From positions 225,461-289,460 of the forward strand of contig JBCBVY010000007.1 in the NCBI GenBank assembly GCA_039817385.1: a DNA stretch of 64,000 nucleotides, read 5' to 3'. Below are positions 41,630 to 50,803 of the stretch, in pieces (positions within the stretch are counted from its first letter, which is position 1; every line of letters starts with the position of its first letter). A program made the translations under genes and the position numbers. The notes under the pieces were generated by a model that saw nothing but the letters and a program-made list of their open reading frames with translations, was not told the DNA's origin and searched no databases. This DNA comes from JBCBCP01 sp039817385 (GTDB lineage: Bacteria; Pseudomonadota; Alphaproteobacteria; Rhodobacterales; Rhodobacteraceae).

Positions 41630-42046
41630 ATGACTGTCTATGACGACCAGAACATCTTTGCCAAGATCCTGCGGGGCGAGATCCCCTCGACCCGCGTCTT
41701 CGAAGATGACGAGACGCTGTGCTTCATGGACATCATGCCGCGCGCCGATGGCCACTGCCTCGTGATCCCCAAAACGCCCTGCCGCAATGTGCTGGATGCG
41801 TCCGACGCGCAACTTGCGGCGGTGATGCGCACCGTGCGCATTGTGGCGGGTGCGGCCAAGGCGGGGCTGGAGGCGGACGGCATTACCCTCCAGCAGTTTA
41901 ATGAGGGGCCGGGGGGGCAGGAGGTCTTTCACCTGCATTTTCACATCCTGCCCCGCTGGGAAGGCGTGTCGATGCGTCCCCCCGGCAAGATGGGCGACAT
42001 GGACCTGATCGCGGGTCACGCGGCGGCGATCCGGGCCGCGCTGTAG
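41630..42046 (+). CDS. HIT family hydrolase
   Basis: 138 residues, standard size. The catalytic histidine triad is EVFHLHFHILPRW near residue 100. The start NIFAKILRGEIPSTRVFEDDETLCFMDIMP and NEGPGGQ are typical. It probably hydrolyses nucleoside phosphoramidates or dinucleoside polyphosphates. Confidence 0.93.
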   Translation: MTVYDDQNIFAKILRGEIPSTRVFEDDETLCFMDIMPRADGHCLVIPKTPCRNVLDASDAQLAAVMRTVRIVAGAAKAGLEADGITLQQFNEGPGGQEVFHLHFHILPRWEGVSMRPPGKMGDMDLIAGHAAAIRAAL

Positions 42047-42153
42047 GCGCGGTGCATAACGGCGAAATGGCGCGCGGCACAGATTGGCCTGCATTTCATT
42101 GAAACCAATGCAAAAGGCTTTTCGGAGCGCGGATTGGCCCTACCTAGCGCGTC

Positions 42154-43554
42154 ATGACGACACTCCTCTGGCTGCGCCGTGATCTGCGCCTTTCCGACCA
42201 TCCCGCCCTGACCGCCGCCGCGCAACGTGGCCCCGTGATCCCCGTGTTCATCCGGGACGATCAGGTCGACGGGCTGGGCACGGCGCCCGCGTGGCGGCTT
42301 GGCCTCGGGCTGGAACATCTGGCGCAAAGCCTGCGCGGCAAAGGCAGCCGCCTCATCTTCCGCTCGGGCGCTGCGCTGGAGGTGCTGCAAGCGCTTGTCA
42401 AAGAGACGGGCGCGGACGCGGTCTACTGGTCCCGGCTTTACGATCCCGCCGCCACCGCACGCGATGCAAAGGTTAAGGCGGCGCTGAAAGAGCAAGGTGT
42501 GCAGGCGAAATCCTTTGGCGGCCATCTGATGTTCGAGCCGTGGACGGTCGAGACGAAGACCGGCACGTTTTACAAAGTTTACACGCCCTTCTGGAAAATG
42601 GTGCGCACCCGCGATGTCGATGCGCCTTTGCCCACGCCCGACCTCACAGCGCCCGAGCGCTGGCCCAGCAGTGAAACGCTGGGCGACTGGGGCCTTGGCA
42701 AAGGCATGGACCGCGGCGCGGGCATCGTTCGCCCCCATGTTCGGCTTGGCGAACGCGCGGCGCAGGACCGCCTTGGCCATTTCATCGACACGCGTGTCGC
42801 AGATTACGACGCGGGCCGCGATCTTCCGGGGCAGGATGGCACTTCCAACCTGTCGGAGAACCTCGCACTTGGCGAGATCTCACCACAGCAATGTTGGCAG
42901 GCGGGCTATGCCGCGCTGCAAGACGGCAAACCGGGCGCGGAGACCTTCCTCAAGGAGCTGGTATGGCGCGAGTTTGCCTATCACCTGATGCACCACACGC
43001 CCCGCATTCTGGACCAGAACTGGAAAGAGGATTGGGACGCCTTCCCCTGGAACACCGAAGACACCGCAGAGGTCACCGCGTGGAAACAGGGGCGTACCGG
43101 CATCCGCTTTGTCGATGCGGCCATGCGCGAGATGTACGTGACGGGGCGCATGCACAACCGAGGGCGCATGATCGTCGCCAGCTACCTGACCAAGCACCTG
43201 CTCAGCCACTGGAAGATCGGCCTCAAATGGTTCGCGGATTGCCTGATTGACTGGGATCCGGCCTCAAACGCGATGGGCTGGCAATGGTCGGCCGGCTCCG
43301 GCCCCGATGCCACGCCATATTTCCGCGTCTTCAACCCCGAAACCCAGCTCGACAAGTTCGACAAAGACCGCAGCTATACCTCCCGCTGGCTCGCAGAGCC
43401 ATACAAGGACAAACATGCCGACGCGCTGGCCTATTTTGAGGCGATCCCGCGCAGCTGGGGCCTTGCCCCGGATGATCCCTACCCTTCGCCGATCGTGCCT
43501 GCGGATGCAGGGCGCAAACGGGCGCTTGATGCCTATGCGGATCGCGGATTCTGA
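42154..43554 (+). CDS. phr: Deoxyribodipyrimidine photolyase
   Basis: 466 residues, class I CPD photolyase type. The N-terminal antenna domain (LLWLRRDLRLSDHPALTAAA) is followed by the FAD domain with TSNLSENLALGEIS, LKELVWREFAYHLM, RTGIRFVDAAMREMYVTGRMHNRGRMIVASYLTKHLL and DWDPASNAMGWQWSAGSGPDATPYFRVFNP. It repairs cyclobutane pyrimidine dimers with blue light, useful for a surface marine bacterium. cfa follows 138 bases downstream. Confidence 0.95.
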   Translation: MTTLLWLRRDLRLSDHPALTAAAQRGPVIPVFIRDDQVDGLGTAPAWRLGLGLEHLAQSLRGKGSRLIFRSGAALEVLQALVKETGADAVYWSRLYDPAATARDAKVKAALKEQGVQAKSFGGHLMFEPWTVETKTGTFYKVYTPFWKMVRTRDVDAPLPTPDLTAPERWPSSETLGDWGLGKGMDRGAGIVRPHVRLGERAAQDRLGHFIDTRVADYDAGRDLPGQDGTSNLSENLALGEISPQQCWQAGYAALQDGKPGAETFLKELVWREFAYHLMHHTPRILDQNWKEDWDAFPWNTEDTAEVTAWKQGRTGIRFVDAAMREMYVTGRMHNRGRMIVASYLTKHLLSHWKIGLKWFADCLIDWDPASNAMGWQWSAGSGPDATPYFRVFNPETQLDKFDKDRSYTSRWLAEPYKDKHADALAYFEAIPRSWGLAPDDPYPSPIVPADAGRKRALDAYADRGF

Positions 43555-43692
43555 CAGTTTTGTGGGCGTATGGAACCAAATGTGCCTTTTGCACGTAACT
43601 CATTACATGCGGGTGATAATTCAGGCGCCCGCTGCGCTTGCACCAAAGAACCTGTCAGCTTAGCCTGACAGACAACGACAGGGGATACAGGT

Positions 43693-44931
43693 ATGAACAT
43701 GGCGGCGACAACGCTGACCCCCGAGGTGCTGACAAGCACCGACGGGCAGACGGGCCTTCCGCGCTACTTCGCGCAAATTTTTGCGATGGCGCAGGCGATG
43801 AACAACGGGCGCTGCGATTTTGTGCTGCCGGACGGGCGCCGCTTTCGCGCGCAGGCTAAAAACCCCGGCCCCGTGGCCGAGATGCACATCCATAACACCG
43901 ACCTGTTTGCGCGGCTGCTGCGCGAGGGCGACCTTGGCTTTTCCGATGCCTATCTTGATGGCTGGTGGAGCACGCCGGACCTTCAGGCGTTCATGGACCT
44001 TGTGCACGCCGACAATGACGATGTCTACAACGCGTTCCCGGGCCAAAAGCTGATCCAAAGCTGGGAAAAGTTCCGCTTTTGGCTGCAGCGCAATCACAAG
44101 AAACAGGCGCGCAAGAACATCTCCGCCCATTATGACCTTGGCAACACCTTCTATGGCCTTTGGCTGGACGACACGATGACGTATTCCTCGGCCATTTTTG
44201 AGACCGGGCAGGAAAGTTTTGAGGCCGCGCAAACGGCCAAATACGCCTCGATGGTCGACCAGATGGGCGTGAAGCCCGGGGATCACGTGCTTGAGATTGG
44301 CTGCGGCTGGGGCGGCTTTGCCGAATATGCCGCGCGGGAGCGGGGGTTGAAGGTCACCGGTCTGACGATCAGCGAACAGCAGCTGAACTACGCTCGGACG
44401 CGCATCGCGAAGGCGGGCCTGTCGCACATGGTGGACTTCAAGCTGCAAGACTACCGCGACGAAACCGGCACCTATGACGGCATCGCCTCGATCGAGATGT
44501 TCGAGGCCGTAGGCGAGCAATACTGGCCCACCTACTTCAATACCGTGCGCGAACGGCTCAAGCCCGGCGCTTCCGCGACGCTGCAGATCATCACCGTCGC
44601 CGACAGCCGCTGGGACGTCTACAAGCGCGGCGTGGACTTCATCCAGAAATACATCTTTCCCGGCGGGATGCTGCCCTGCCCAACCGTGCTGCGCGAGCAG
44701 GTTGCGAAGGCGGGGCTGGCGGTGGAACGCTCCATCGAGTTTGGCCAAAGCTACAACATCACCCTGCGCCGCTGGCACGAGGTGTTCAACGCCCGCTGGG
44801 ACGAGATTGCCGCGATGGGCTTTGACGAACGCTTTCGCCGGATGTGGAATTATTACCTGACCTCTTGTGCGGCGACGTTTGATAATGCCATCTGTGATGT
44901 GACGCAGATCACGATCAAAAGGCCGGCCTGA
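43693..44931 (+). CDS. cfa: Cyclopropane-fatty-acyl-phospholipid synthase
   Basis: 412 residues. The SAM-binding loop is VLEIGCGWGGFAEYAA (near residue 198). Substrate-domain blocks are ISAHYDLGNTFYGLWLDDTMTYSSAIF, EMFEAVGEQYWPTYF and KYIFPGGMLPCP. It adds a methylene from SAM to unsaturated membrane lipids. In Rhodobacter sphaeroides both photolyase and a cfa gene belong to the singlet-oxygen sigma-E response, so the pairing with phr may be functional. Confidence 0.93.
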   Translation: MNMAATTLTPEVLTSTDGQTGLPRYFAQIFAMAQAMNNGRCDFVLPDGRRFRAQAKNPGPVAEMHIHNTDLFARLLREGDLGFSDAYLDGWWSTPDLQAFMDLVHADNDDVYNAFPGQKLIQSWEKFRFWLQRNHKKQARKNISAHYDLGNTFYGLWLDDTMTYSSAIFETGQESFEAAQTAKYASMVDQMGVKPGDHVLEIGCGWGGFAEYAARERGLKVTGLTISEQQLNYARTRIAKAGLSHMVDFKLQDYRDETGTYDGIASIEMFEAVGEQYWPTYFNTVRERLKPGASATLQIITVADSRWDVYKRGVDFIQKYIFPGGMLPCPTVLREQVAKAGLAVERSIEFGQSYNITLRRWHEVFNARWDEIAAMGFDERFRRMWNYYLTSCAATFDNAICDVTQITIKRPA

Positions 44932-44955
44932 TGAAACCAAACGCCGCGATGCCCC

Positions 44956-45396
44956 TTGCCTGACGGCGCGCGCCTGACGGGCGCCGTGCTGATGGGCCTT
45001 TTGGGCTACGTCTTGTCCATGTTCGTGGTTCCGCTCATGGAGGAAGACACGAATTTCGGCTGGTTCTTCCACATCAATGTGCTGATCGGTCTTTTGGTCG
45101 GCTGGCGCTGGATTGGCTCCCGTGCGGGGCGCAGCTGGGTTTCGGCGATCAATGTCGGGCTGACCGGCGGGTTTGTCCTGATCTTCTGGGGCATTTTCGT
45201 GCAGGCCGTGAACGAGATGGTGCGCCTTGCCATGAAGAACCGCTATGATGGCGCGTTCGAGGCGGGCATCGCCATTTTCGAGATTGGCACCGAATATGGC
45301 ATCCTGATCGGCACCCCGCTGATCCTGGTGACGGCGGCGCTTTGGGGTGTTCTGACGGGCTTTCTCGTTGAGGTGGCGTGGCGGATCTGGCGGTGA
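44956..45396 (+). CDS. TrgA family membrane protein
   Basis: 146 residues starting with TTG; an upstream ATG leads straight to a stop. Four membrane helices are visible. RLTGAVLMGLLGYVLSMFVVPLMEEDTNFGWFFHINVLIGLLVGWRWIGSR matches the TrgA family first linked to tellurite resistance in Rhodobacter. The molecular role is unknown. Its TGA overlaps the GTG start of the next gene. Confidence 0.82.
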   Translation: MPDGARLTGAVLMGLLGYVLSMFVVPLMEEDTNFGWFFHINVLIGLLVGWRWIGSRAGRSWVSAINVGLTGGFVLIFWGIFVQAVNEMVRLAMKNRYDGAFEAGIAIFEIGTEYGILIGTPLILVTAALWGVLTGFLVEVAWRIWR

Positions 45397-46496
45397 GCGC
45401 CCTGTTTCTTTACGGCACGCTGCGGCACCTGCCGCATCTGGAGGTGGTCGCGGGCGGCCTGGACGGCGTTACCGTGACCGAAGCGGCGCTGCCCGACCAT
45501 TCGGTGCGCGCCTGTGGCCCTTTCATGCTGCCGGTCCTGGTGCCTGACCCGGGCGCGTCGGCCCCCGGTATTGTGCTGCAGGGGCTTTCGCAAAGACAGC
45601 GAGACCGGCTCGATTTCTATGAAGATGGTTATGATTATACCACTGATAACAGGGTCTTGCACGGCGGTCTTCATGCAGATGTCTACATCCCGCCTGCCTC
45701 CGCCGGGGCGCCGCGTCAGCCCTGGACGCTAGAGGATTGGGCCCCCCGCTTTGCCGATCTGATGACGATGGCCGCGCGCGAGGTGATGATGTATCACGGG
45801 CGGCTGTCGCCCGTGGAGGTCGCAGCCCGCATCCAAGCGATCCGCGCGCGGGCGGGCGCAAAGCTGCGTGCGGCAGCCTCGCATCACGGGGCCGGTACGT
45901 TGCGCGGGGCGGTGCAGATCGACCGTCACCACAGGGCTTACGCCGATTTCTACGCGCTGGACGAATACACCCTGCGGCACGAGACATTCTCCGGCGGGAT
46001 GACAGAACCGCTGCGGCGCGCGGTCTTCATCGCCAATGACGCGGCCATCGTCTTGCCCTACGATCCGGTGCGCGACCGCGTGCTGCTGGTCGAGCAGATC
46101 CGCCTTGGCCCCATCGGGCGCGGCGATCAGGCGCTGTGGCAGCTGGAGCCGGTCGCGGGCCGCGTCGACGGGGGCGAGACGCCACAAGAGGCCGCCTACC
46201 GCGAGACACTCGAAGAGGCGGGGCTGGCGCTGCGCGATCTCGTGCCCGTGGCGCAGACCTATGCCTCGCCCGGCAACGCGACGGAGTTTCACTACATCTA
46301 TGTTGGACTTGCCGATCTGCCCGATGAGGCCGCCGGATTTGGTGGCGCGGCGGAGGAGGGGGAGGATATCAAGGCGCATATTCTGCCCTTTGATCGCCTG
46401 ATGGAGATGACGCGCCGCTTTGAGGCCGCGAACGCCCCGCTTGTTCTGGCCGCGCTCTGGCTTGCGGGACAAAGGGACCGCCTGCGCGGGTTGTGA
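45393..46496 (+). CDS. Gamma-glutamylcyclotransferase-like / Nudix hydrolase fusion
   Basis: 367 residues from the GTG that overlaps the TrgA stop (GTGA); a GTG five codons upstream is possible. The N-terminal domain (about 1-150) begins LFLYGTLRHLP, the AIG2/GGCT YGTLR motif, and contains DRLDFYEDGYDY. The C-terminal domain (about 190-360) is a Nudix hydrolase of ADP-ribose pyrophosphatase type. Its complete Nudix box is G-x5-E-x7-REtxEExGl (GRVDGGETPQEAAYRETLEEAG). Both halves appear intact. Confidence 0.85.
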   Translation: MSALFLYGTLRHLPHLEVVAGGLDGVTVTEAALPDHSVRACGPFMLPVLVPDPGASAPGIVLQGLSQRQRDRLDFYEDGYDYTTDNRVLHGGLHADVYIPPASAGAPRQPWTLEDWAPRFADLMTMAAREVMMYHGRLSPVEVAARIQAIRARAGAKLRAAASHHGAGTLRGAVQIDRHHRAYADFYALDEYTLRHETFSGGMTEPLRRAVFIANDAAIVLPYDPVRDRVLLVEQIRLGPIGRGDQALWQLEPVAGRVDGGETPQEAAYRETLEEAGLALRDLVPVAQTYASPGNATEFHYIYVGLADLPDEAAGFGGAAEEGEDIKAHILPFDRLMEMTRRFEAANAPLVLAALWLAGQRDRLRGL

Positions 46497-46547
46497 TAGC
46501 AGAGGCGCAAGGTTACATCGGTCTCACTATCCGAGGAAGGACACCAT

Positions 46548-47576
46548 ATGCGCACCGCACAAGACCTTGCCGATGCGGTCGGCAAAACGCCTCTCATCAA
46601 GCTGCGCCGCGCCTCCGAAGAGACGGGGTGCACCATCCTCGGCAAGGCGGAATTCCTGAACCCCGGCCAGTCGGTCAAGGACCGTGCGGCGCTGTTCATC
46701 ATCAAGGATGCAGTGGCGCGCGGTGACCTGAAACCCGGCGGCACGATCGTGGAAGGGACAGCTGGGAATACGGGCATCGGCCTCGCGCTGGTCGGCGCCT
46801 CGATGGGGTTCAAGACGGTGATCGTCATCCCCGAGACGCAAAGCCAGGAAAAGAAGGACATGCTGCGCCTTGCGGGCGCCGAGCTGGTCGAAGTGCCCGC
46901 CGTCCCCTATAAAAATCCGAACAATTACGTGAAGTACTCGGGGCGCCTTGCGGCAGAGCTTGCACGAACCGAACCAAACGGCGCGATTTGGGCCAACCAG
47001 TTCGACAATGTCGCCAACCGTCAGGCGCACATCGAAATGACCGGCCCAGAGATTTGGGAACAAACCGGCGGGGCGGTAGATGGCTTTACTTGCGCGGTCG
47101 GCTCGGGCGGCACGCTGGCGGGGGTGGCGCAGGTGCTTCAGCCCAAAGGCGTGAAGGTGGCCTTGTCGGATCCCGAAGGCGCGGGCATGTTCAAGATCTA
47201 TACCGGTCAGGAGAATCCGGGCAATTCCATCACCGAAGGGATCGGGCAGGGGCGGGTGACCGCCAACCTCGAGGGGTTCACGCCTGATTTTTCCTATCGC
47301 ATCCCGGATGCAGATGCCTGCACCATCGTCTTTGACCTACTGGCCGAAGAAGGGCTGTGCATGGGCGGATCAAGCGGTGTGAACATTGCGGGCGCGATGC
47401 GCCTTGCGCGCGATCTGGGGCCGGGCAGCACGGTCGTGACGATCCTGTGCGACTACGGCACGCGCTACCAGTCGAAGCTCTATAACCCCGACTTCCTGCG
47501 GTCCAAGGGCTTGCCGGTCCCGGCCTGGATGACCCATGCGCCGCGGTCCATTCCGGGCGTGTTCGAGGACGCCTGA
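46548..47576 (+). CDS. cysK: Cysteine synthase A
   Basis: 342 residues. PLP-binding Lys is in NPGQSVKDRAAL near residue 44, with the GTAGNTGIGLAL phosphate loop and substrate loop EGTAGNTG. GSGGTLAGVAQ and GGSSGVNIAGA also fit. It makes cysteine from O-acetylserine and sulfide. It could reuse H2S released by methanethiol oxidation. The next gene starts inside its stop codon (TGATG). Confidence 0.9.
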   Translation: MRTAQDLADAVGKTPLIKLRRASEETGCTILGKAEFLNPGQSVKDRAALFIIKDAVARGDLKPGGTIVEGTAGNTGIGLALVGASMGFKTVIVIPETQSQEKKDMLRLAGAELVEVPAVPYKNPNNYVKYSGRLAAELARTEPNGAIWANQFDNVANRQAHIEMTGPEIWEQTGGAVDGFTCAVGSGGTLAGVAQVLQPKGVKVALSDPEGAGMFKIYTGQENPGNSITEGIGQGRVTANLEGFTPDFSYRIPDADACTIVFDLLAEEGLCMGGSSGVNIAGAMRLARDLGPGSTVVTILCDYGTRYQSKLYNPDFLRSKGLPVPAWMTHAPRSIPGVFEDA

Positions 47577-50041
47577 TGCGCCGCCTTCTTGCGCTGATTG
47601 CGCTGACTTTGGCGCTTGCGCTGCCTGTGGCCGCGCAGGACATCGCCACGGGCGGTTTTGTCAACGCAAGCGGCGCCAGCGCGCCCGACTATGCGGCGTG
47701 GGAACAGGTCGCAACGCGGGCTGAGGCGGCGGTGGAAGCGGGCCGCGCCTCGAACGACGCCCTGCGCGCCCTGCGCACCGAGGTCAGCGATTGGCGCAGC
47801 CAGTTCCAGGCGCAGCTGACCGTCAATGACAGCCGCATCGCCACGATCCGCGAGCAGATTGCCGCGCTTGGCCCCGTGCCCGAGGATGGCACCGAAGAGG
47901 CGCCGGAGATTGCCGCGCGCCGGGCCGAACTGAACGAGCAGCTGACGCGTTTGTCCACCCCGCGCCGCACCGCCGAAGAGGCGCTGAGCCGCGCGGGTGG
48001 CATCATCTCCGAGATTGACGCGATTATCCGCGCCCGCCAGTCAGAGGCGCTCTTTGGTCGGGGCCCCACGCCTGCCAACCCCGCAGCCTGGCCCGGCGCG
48101 ATCGAGGCGCTGGCCCGCGTCGGCACTGCGATTGTCGGCGAGGTGGTGCGCAGCTGGGACACCGACACCCAGCGCACCGTGGCGCGCACCAACTTGCCCG
48201 CGACCCTGCTTCTGGCCAGCCTTGCGTTGGTGCTGCTGCTACGCTCCCGGCTTTGGATGGAGCGTCTGTCCAATCGGCTTGAGCGCACCGAAGGGCGCGG
48301 GCGGGCAGGCGTTGCGGGCTTTGTCGTCTCGCTGGGGCAGATCATTTTTCCCACGGCGGGTCTTTTCGCGCTGGTTTCCGCGGCGGAGCTGACAGGGCTG
48401 TACGGCGCGCGGGGAAGCCTCGTTCTCGATGCGCTGGTGCCGATGGGCCTGATGATCTTTGGCGCGCGCTGGGTCGGCTCGCGCATGTTCCCGGCGGACG
48501 AGGCCGTTGCGCCGCCGCTGAACCTTGCGCCCGAGCGGCGGCGCGAGGGGCGGTATTATGCGATGCTGCTGGGGATCTTCTTTGCCGCCTCGCTCCTTCT
48601 GCGCGAGATCGCCGCGTTCGAGCGGTTCTCTGCACAGACGCAGGCGGTTCTGCTGCTGCCGCTGATCATCGTTGCGGCGCTGATGGTGTTCCGCATCGGC
48701 CAGCTTTTGCGCCAACACGCCAAGAACGAAGACGACCCCGAGGCGGACAGCCTGAGCGCGGAAGGCGCCTTTCGCACCCGCTTCATCGCGGGCCTGGGCA
48801 CGGCGTCGCGCGTCGTGGCTTTTGTCGGGCCGATCCTGCTGCTGCTTGGGTACACAACCGCTGCCGACCGGCTGATGTTCCCCTTTGTGATGTCGCTCGC
48901 GCTGCTTGCAACGGTCCAACTGCTGAGCCGTGCGCTGCGCGACCTTTATATCCTCATTGCCCGGCCTCAGCCCGGGTCCGAGGGGCTGATCCCCACGCTT
49001 GGCGCGCTGGTCCTGCTGGTGGCTTCCCTGCCGGTCTTTGCGCTGATCTGGGGCGCGCAGGTCACTGACCTGACCGAGCTGTGGGCGCAGGCGCGCGAGG
49101 GCGTCGCGATTGGCGATATGCGCCTCTCCCCCAGTTCAATCATCACGCTGGTTGTCATCTTCTCCATCGGGTTCGTGCTGACCCGCGCTCTGCAATCAAC
49201 GCTGCGCACCTCCATCCTGCCCAAGACGCGGCTGGACACGGGCGGGCAGAACGCGGTGCGGGCGGGGGTTGGCTATGTCGGCATCTTTCTGGCCGCGATC
49301 ATTGCCATCACCGCGGCAGGCATTGACCTTTCCTCGCTCGCCATCGTGGCGGGGGCACTGTCGGTTGGCATCGGCTTTGGCCTGCAGAACATCGTCAACA
49401 ACTTCGTGTCGGGCATCATCCTGCTGATCGAGCGGCCCATCGCCGAAGGCGACTGGATTGAGGTCGGCGGGCAGCACGGCACGGTGCGCAACATTTCCGT
49501 CCGGTCCACACGGATCGAGACGTTCGACCGTACGGACGTGATCGTGCCGAACTCCGATTTCATCTCGGGCACCGTCACCAACTACACCCGCGGCAACACG
49601 ATTGGCCGCTTGATCGTGCCGGTGGGCGTCGCCTACGGGACCGACACCCGCAAGGTCGAAGCGATCCTGCGCGAGATTGCGTCCTCGCACCCGCTGGTCC
49701 TCGCTCAGCCCGCGCCGATGATCTTGTTCGCGGGCTTTGGCGCCGACAGCCTCGACTTTGAGATCCGCGTGATCCTGCGCGACATCAACTGGATGCTGAC
49801 CGTCAAGAACGAGTTCAACCACCGGATCGCGGAGCGTTTCGTTGCCGAAGGGATCGAAATTCCCTTTGCCCAGCGCGACATCTGGCTGCGCAACCCCGAA
49901 GCGCTCTACCCGGGCCGGCAAACGCCGCCCGCCGCGGCGCCCCATGCCGAAGAAGGCCCGACCGAAGAGGCGCTGGAGGTGCAGGATGTGCCAGACGATG
50001 ACGACCCTGCGGAGGCCGCCGCACCGGAGGAGAGCCAATGA
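47576..50041 (+). CDS. Large MscS-family mechanosensitive channel (DUF3772)
   Basis: 821 residues. Signal peptide (MRRLLALIALTLALALPVAAQ), then a periplasmic coiled-coil region with DUF3772 (about 30-190), then about ten membrane helices. The pore and cytoplasmic MscS domain (about 560-770) reads LSSLAIVAGALSVGIGFGLQNIVNNFVSGIILLIERPIAEGDWIEVGGQHGTVRNISVRSTRIETFDRTDVIVPNSDFISG. It releases solutes on osmotic downshock. The C-terminus is acidic and proline-rich. Confidence 0.93.
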   Translation: MRRLLALIALTLALALPVAAQDIATGGFVNASGASAPDYAAWEQVATRAEAAVEAGRASNDALRALRTEVSDWRSQFQAQLTVNDSRIATIREQIAALGPVPEDGTEEAPEIAARRAELNEQLTRLSTPRRTAEEALSRAGGIISEIDAIIRARQSEALFGRGPTPANPAAWPGAIEALARVGTAIVGEVVRSWDTDTQRTVARTNLPATLLLASLALVLLLRSRLWMERLSNRLERTEGRGRAGVAGFVVSLGQIIFPTAGLFALVSAAELTGLYGARGSLVLDALVPMGLMIFGARWVGSRMFPADEAVAPPLNLAPERRREGRYYAMLLGIFFAASLLLREIAAFERFSAQTQAVLLLPLIIVAALMVFRIGQLLRQHAKNEDDPEADSLSAEGAFRTRFIAGLGTASRVVAFVGPILLLLGYTTAADRLMFPFVMSLALLATVQLLSRALRDLYILIARPQPGSEGLIPTLGALVLLVASLPVFALIWGAQVTDLTELWAQAREGVAIGDMRLSPSSIITLVVIFSIGFVLTRALQSTLRTSILPKTRLDTGGQNAVRAGVGYVGIFLAAIIAITAAGIDLSSLAIVAGALSVGIGFGLQNIVNNFVSGIILLIERPIAEGDWIEVGGQHGTVRNISVRSTRIETFDRTDVIVPNSDFISGTVTNYTRGNTIGRLIVPVGVAYGTDTRKVEAILREIASSHPLVLAQPAPMILFAGFGADSLDFEIRVILRDINWMLTVKNEFNHRIAERFVAEGIEIPFAQRDIWLRNPEALYPGRQTPPAAAPHAEEGPTEEALEVQDVPDDDDPAEAAAPEESQ

Positions 50042-50757
50042 CCGAGATGCTGTTTCGCGCTGACGCTTACCTGCGTGATGCCGATGGGGTTGTAACCGGA
50101 CACACCGCCGAGGGCGGCATCGTGCTAGACCAGACCATCTTTTACCCCACAGGCGGCGGTCAACCGGGGGACAGCGGCACGCTGGACTGGGATGGCCAAA
50201 GCCTTCAGATCGCGACAACAGTGAAGGGGGAGGGCGATGACATCGTCCTTGTCCCCGCAGAGCCGCGGGCGCTGCCGCCCGTGGGCGTGCAGCTTAGCCA
50301 AAGCCTCGATTGGGAGCGGCGCTTTGCCCATATGCGCATCCACACCGCGCTGCACCTTCTGTCTGTCGCCGTGCCGTTAGGGGTCACCGGCGGGTCCATC
50401 AGCGCAGAGCGCGGGCGGCTCGATTTCGACATGCCCGACGCGCCCGAGGACCGCGCCGGGCTTGAGGCTGCGCTGAACGATCTGGTCGAAACGGATGCCG
50501 AAGTGACCGAGGACTGGATCACGGCAGAGGCGCTGGACGCGAACCCGTCCCTTGTCAAAACCATGTCCGTGCGCCCGCCGCGCGGGGCAGGGCGCATCCG
50601 GCTGATCCGCATCGGCACAGAGCCGGGCGTGATCGACCTGCAGCCCTGCGGCGGCACCCACGTGGCCCGCACCGGAGAGATCGGCGCGCTGCGCCTCGGC
50701 AAGATTGAAAAGAAAGGGCGCATGAACCGCCGCATTTCCATTCACTTTGCGCAGTGA
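50038..50757 (+). CDS. AlaX-type alanyl-tRNA editing protein
   Basis: 239 residues. It starts like the editing domain of AlaRS (GGIVLDQTIFYPTGGGQPGDSGTL), with zinc ligands in HMRIHTALHLL (HxxxH) and LQPCGGTHVARTGEIG (CxxxH). It removes serine or glycine from mischarged tRNA-Ala in trans. It overlaps the channel gene by four bases (ATGA). Confidence 0.93.
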   Translation: MTEMLFRADAYLRDADGVVTGHTAEGGIVLDQTIFYPTGGGQPGDSGTLDWDGQSLQIATTVKGEGDDIVLVPAEPRALPPVGVQLSQSLDWERRFAHMRIHTALHLLSVAVPLGVTGGSISAERGRLDFDMPDAPEDRAGLEAALNDLVETDAEVTEDWITAEALDANPSLVKTMSVRPPRGAGRIRLIRIGTEPGVIDLQPCGGTHVARTGEIGALRLGKIEKKGRMNRRISIHFAQ

Positions 50758-50803
50758 CGCCGCGCCGCGCGGGCATTGAAATACCGGGCATGGCGCTAGC
50801 TGT

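Noticed and set aside
43572..43597. GGAAC-N17-CGTA ahead of cfa, resembling an EcfG-type stress promoter
   Set aside because: The -10 half is imperfect (CGTA, not CGTT) and Rhodobacterales generally lack EcfG; too weak to annotate.
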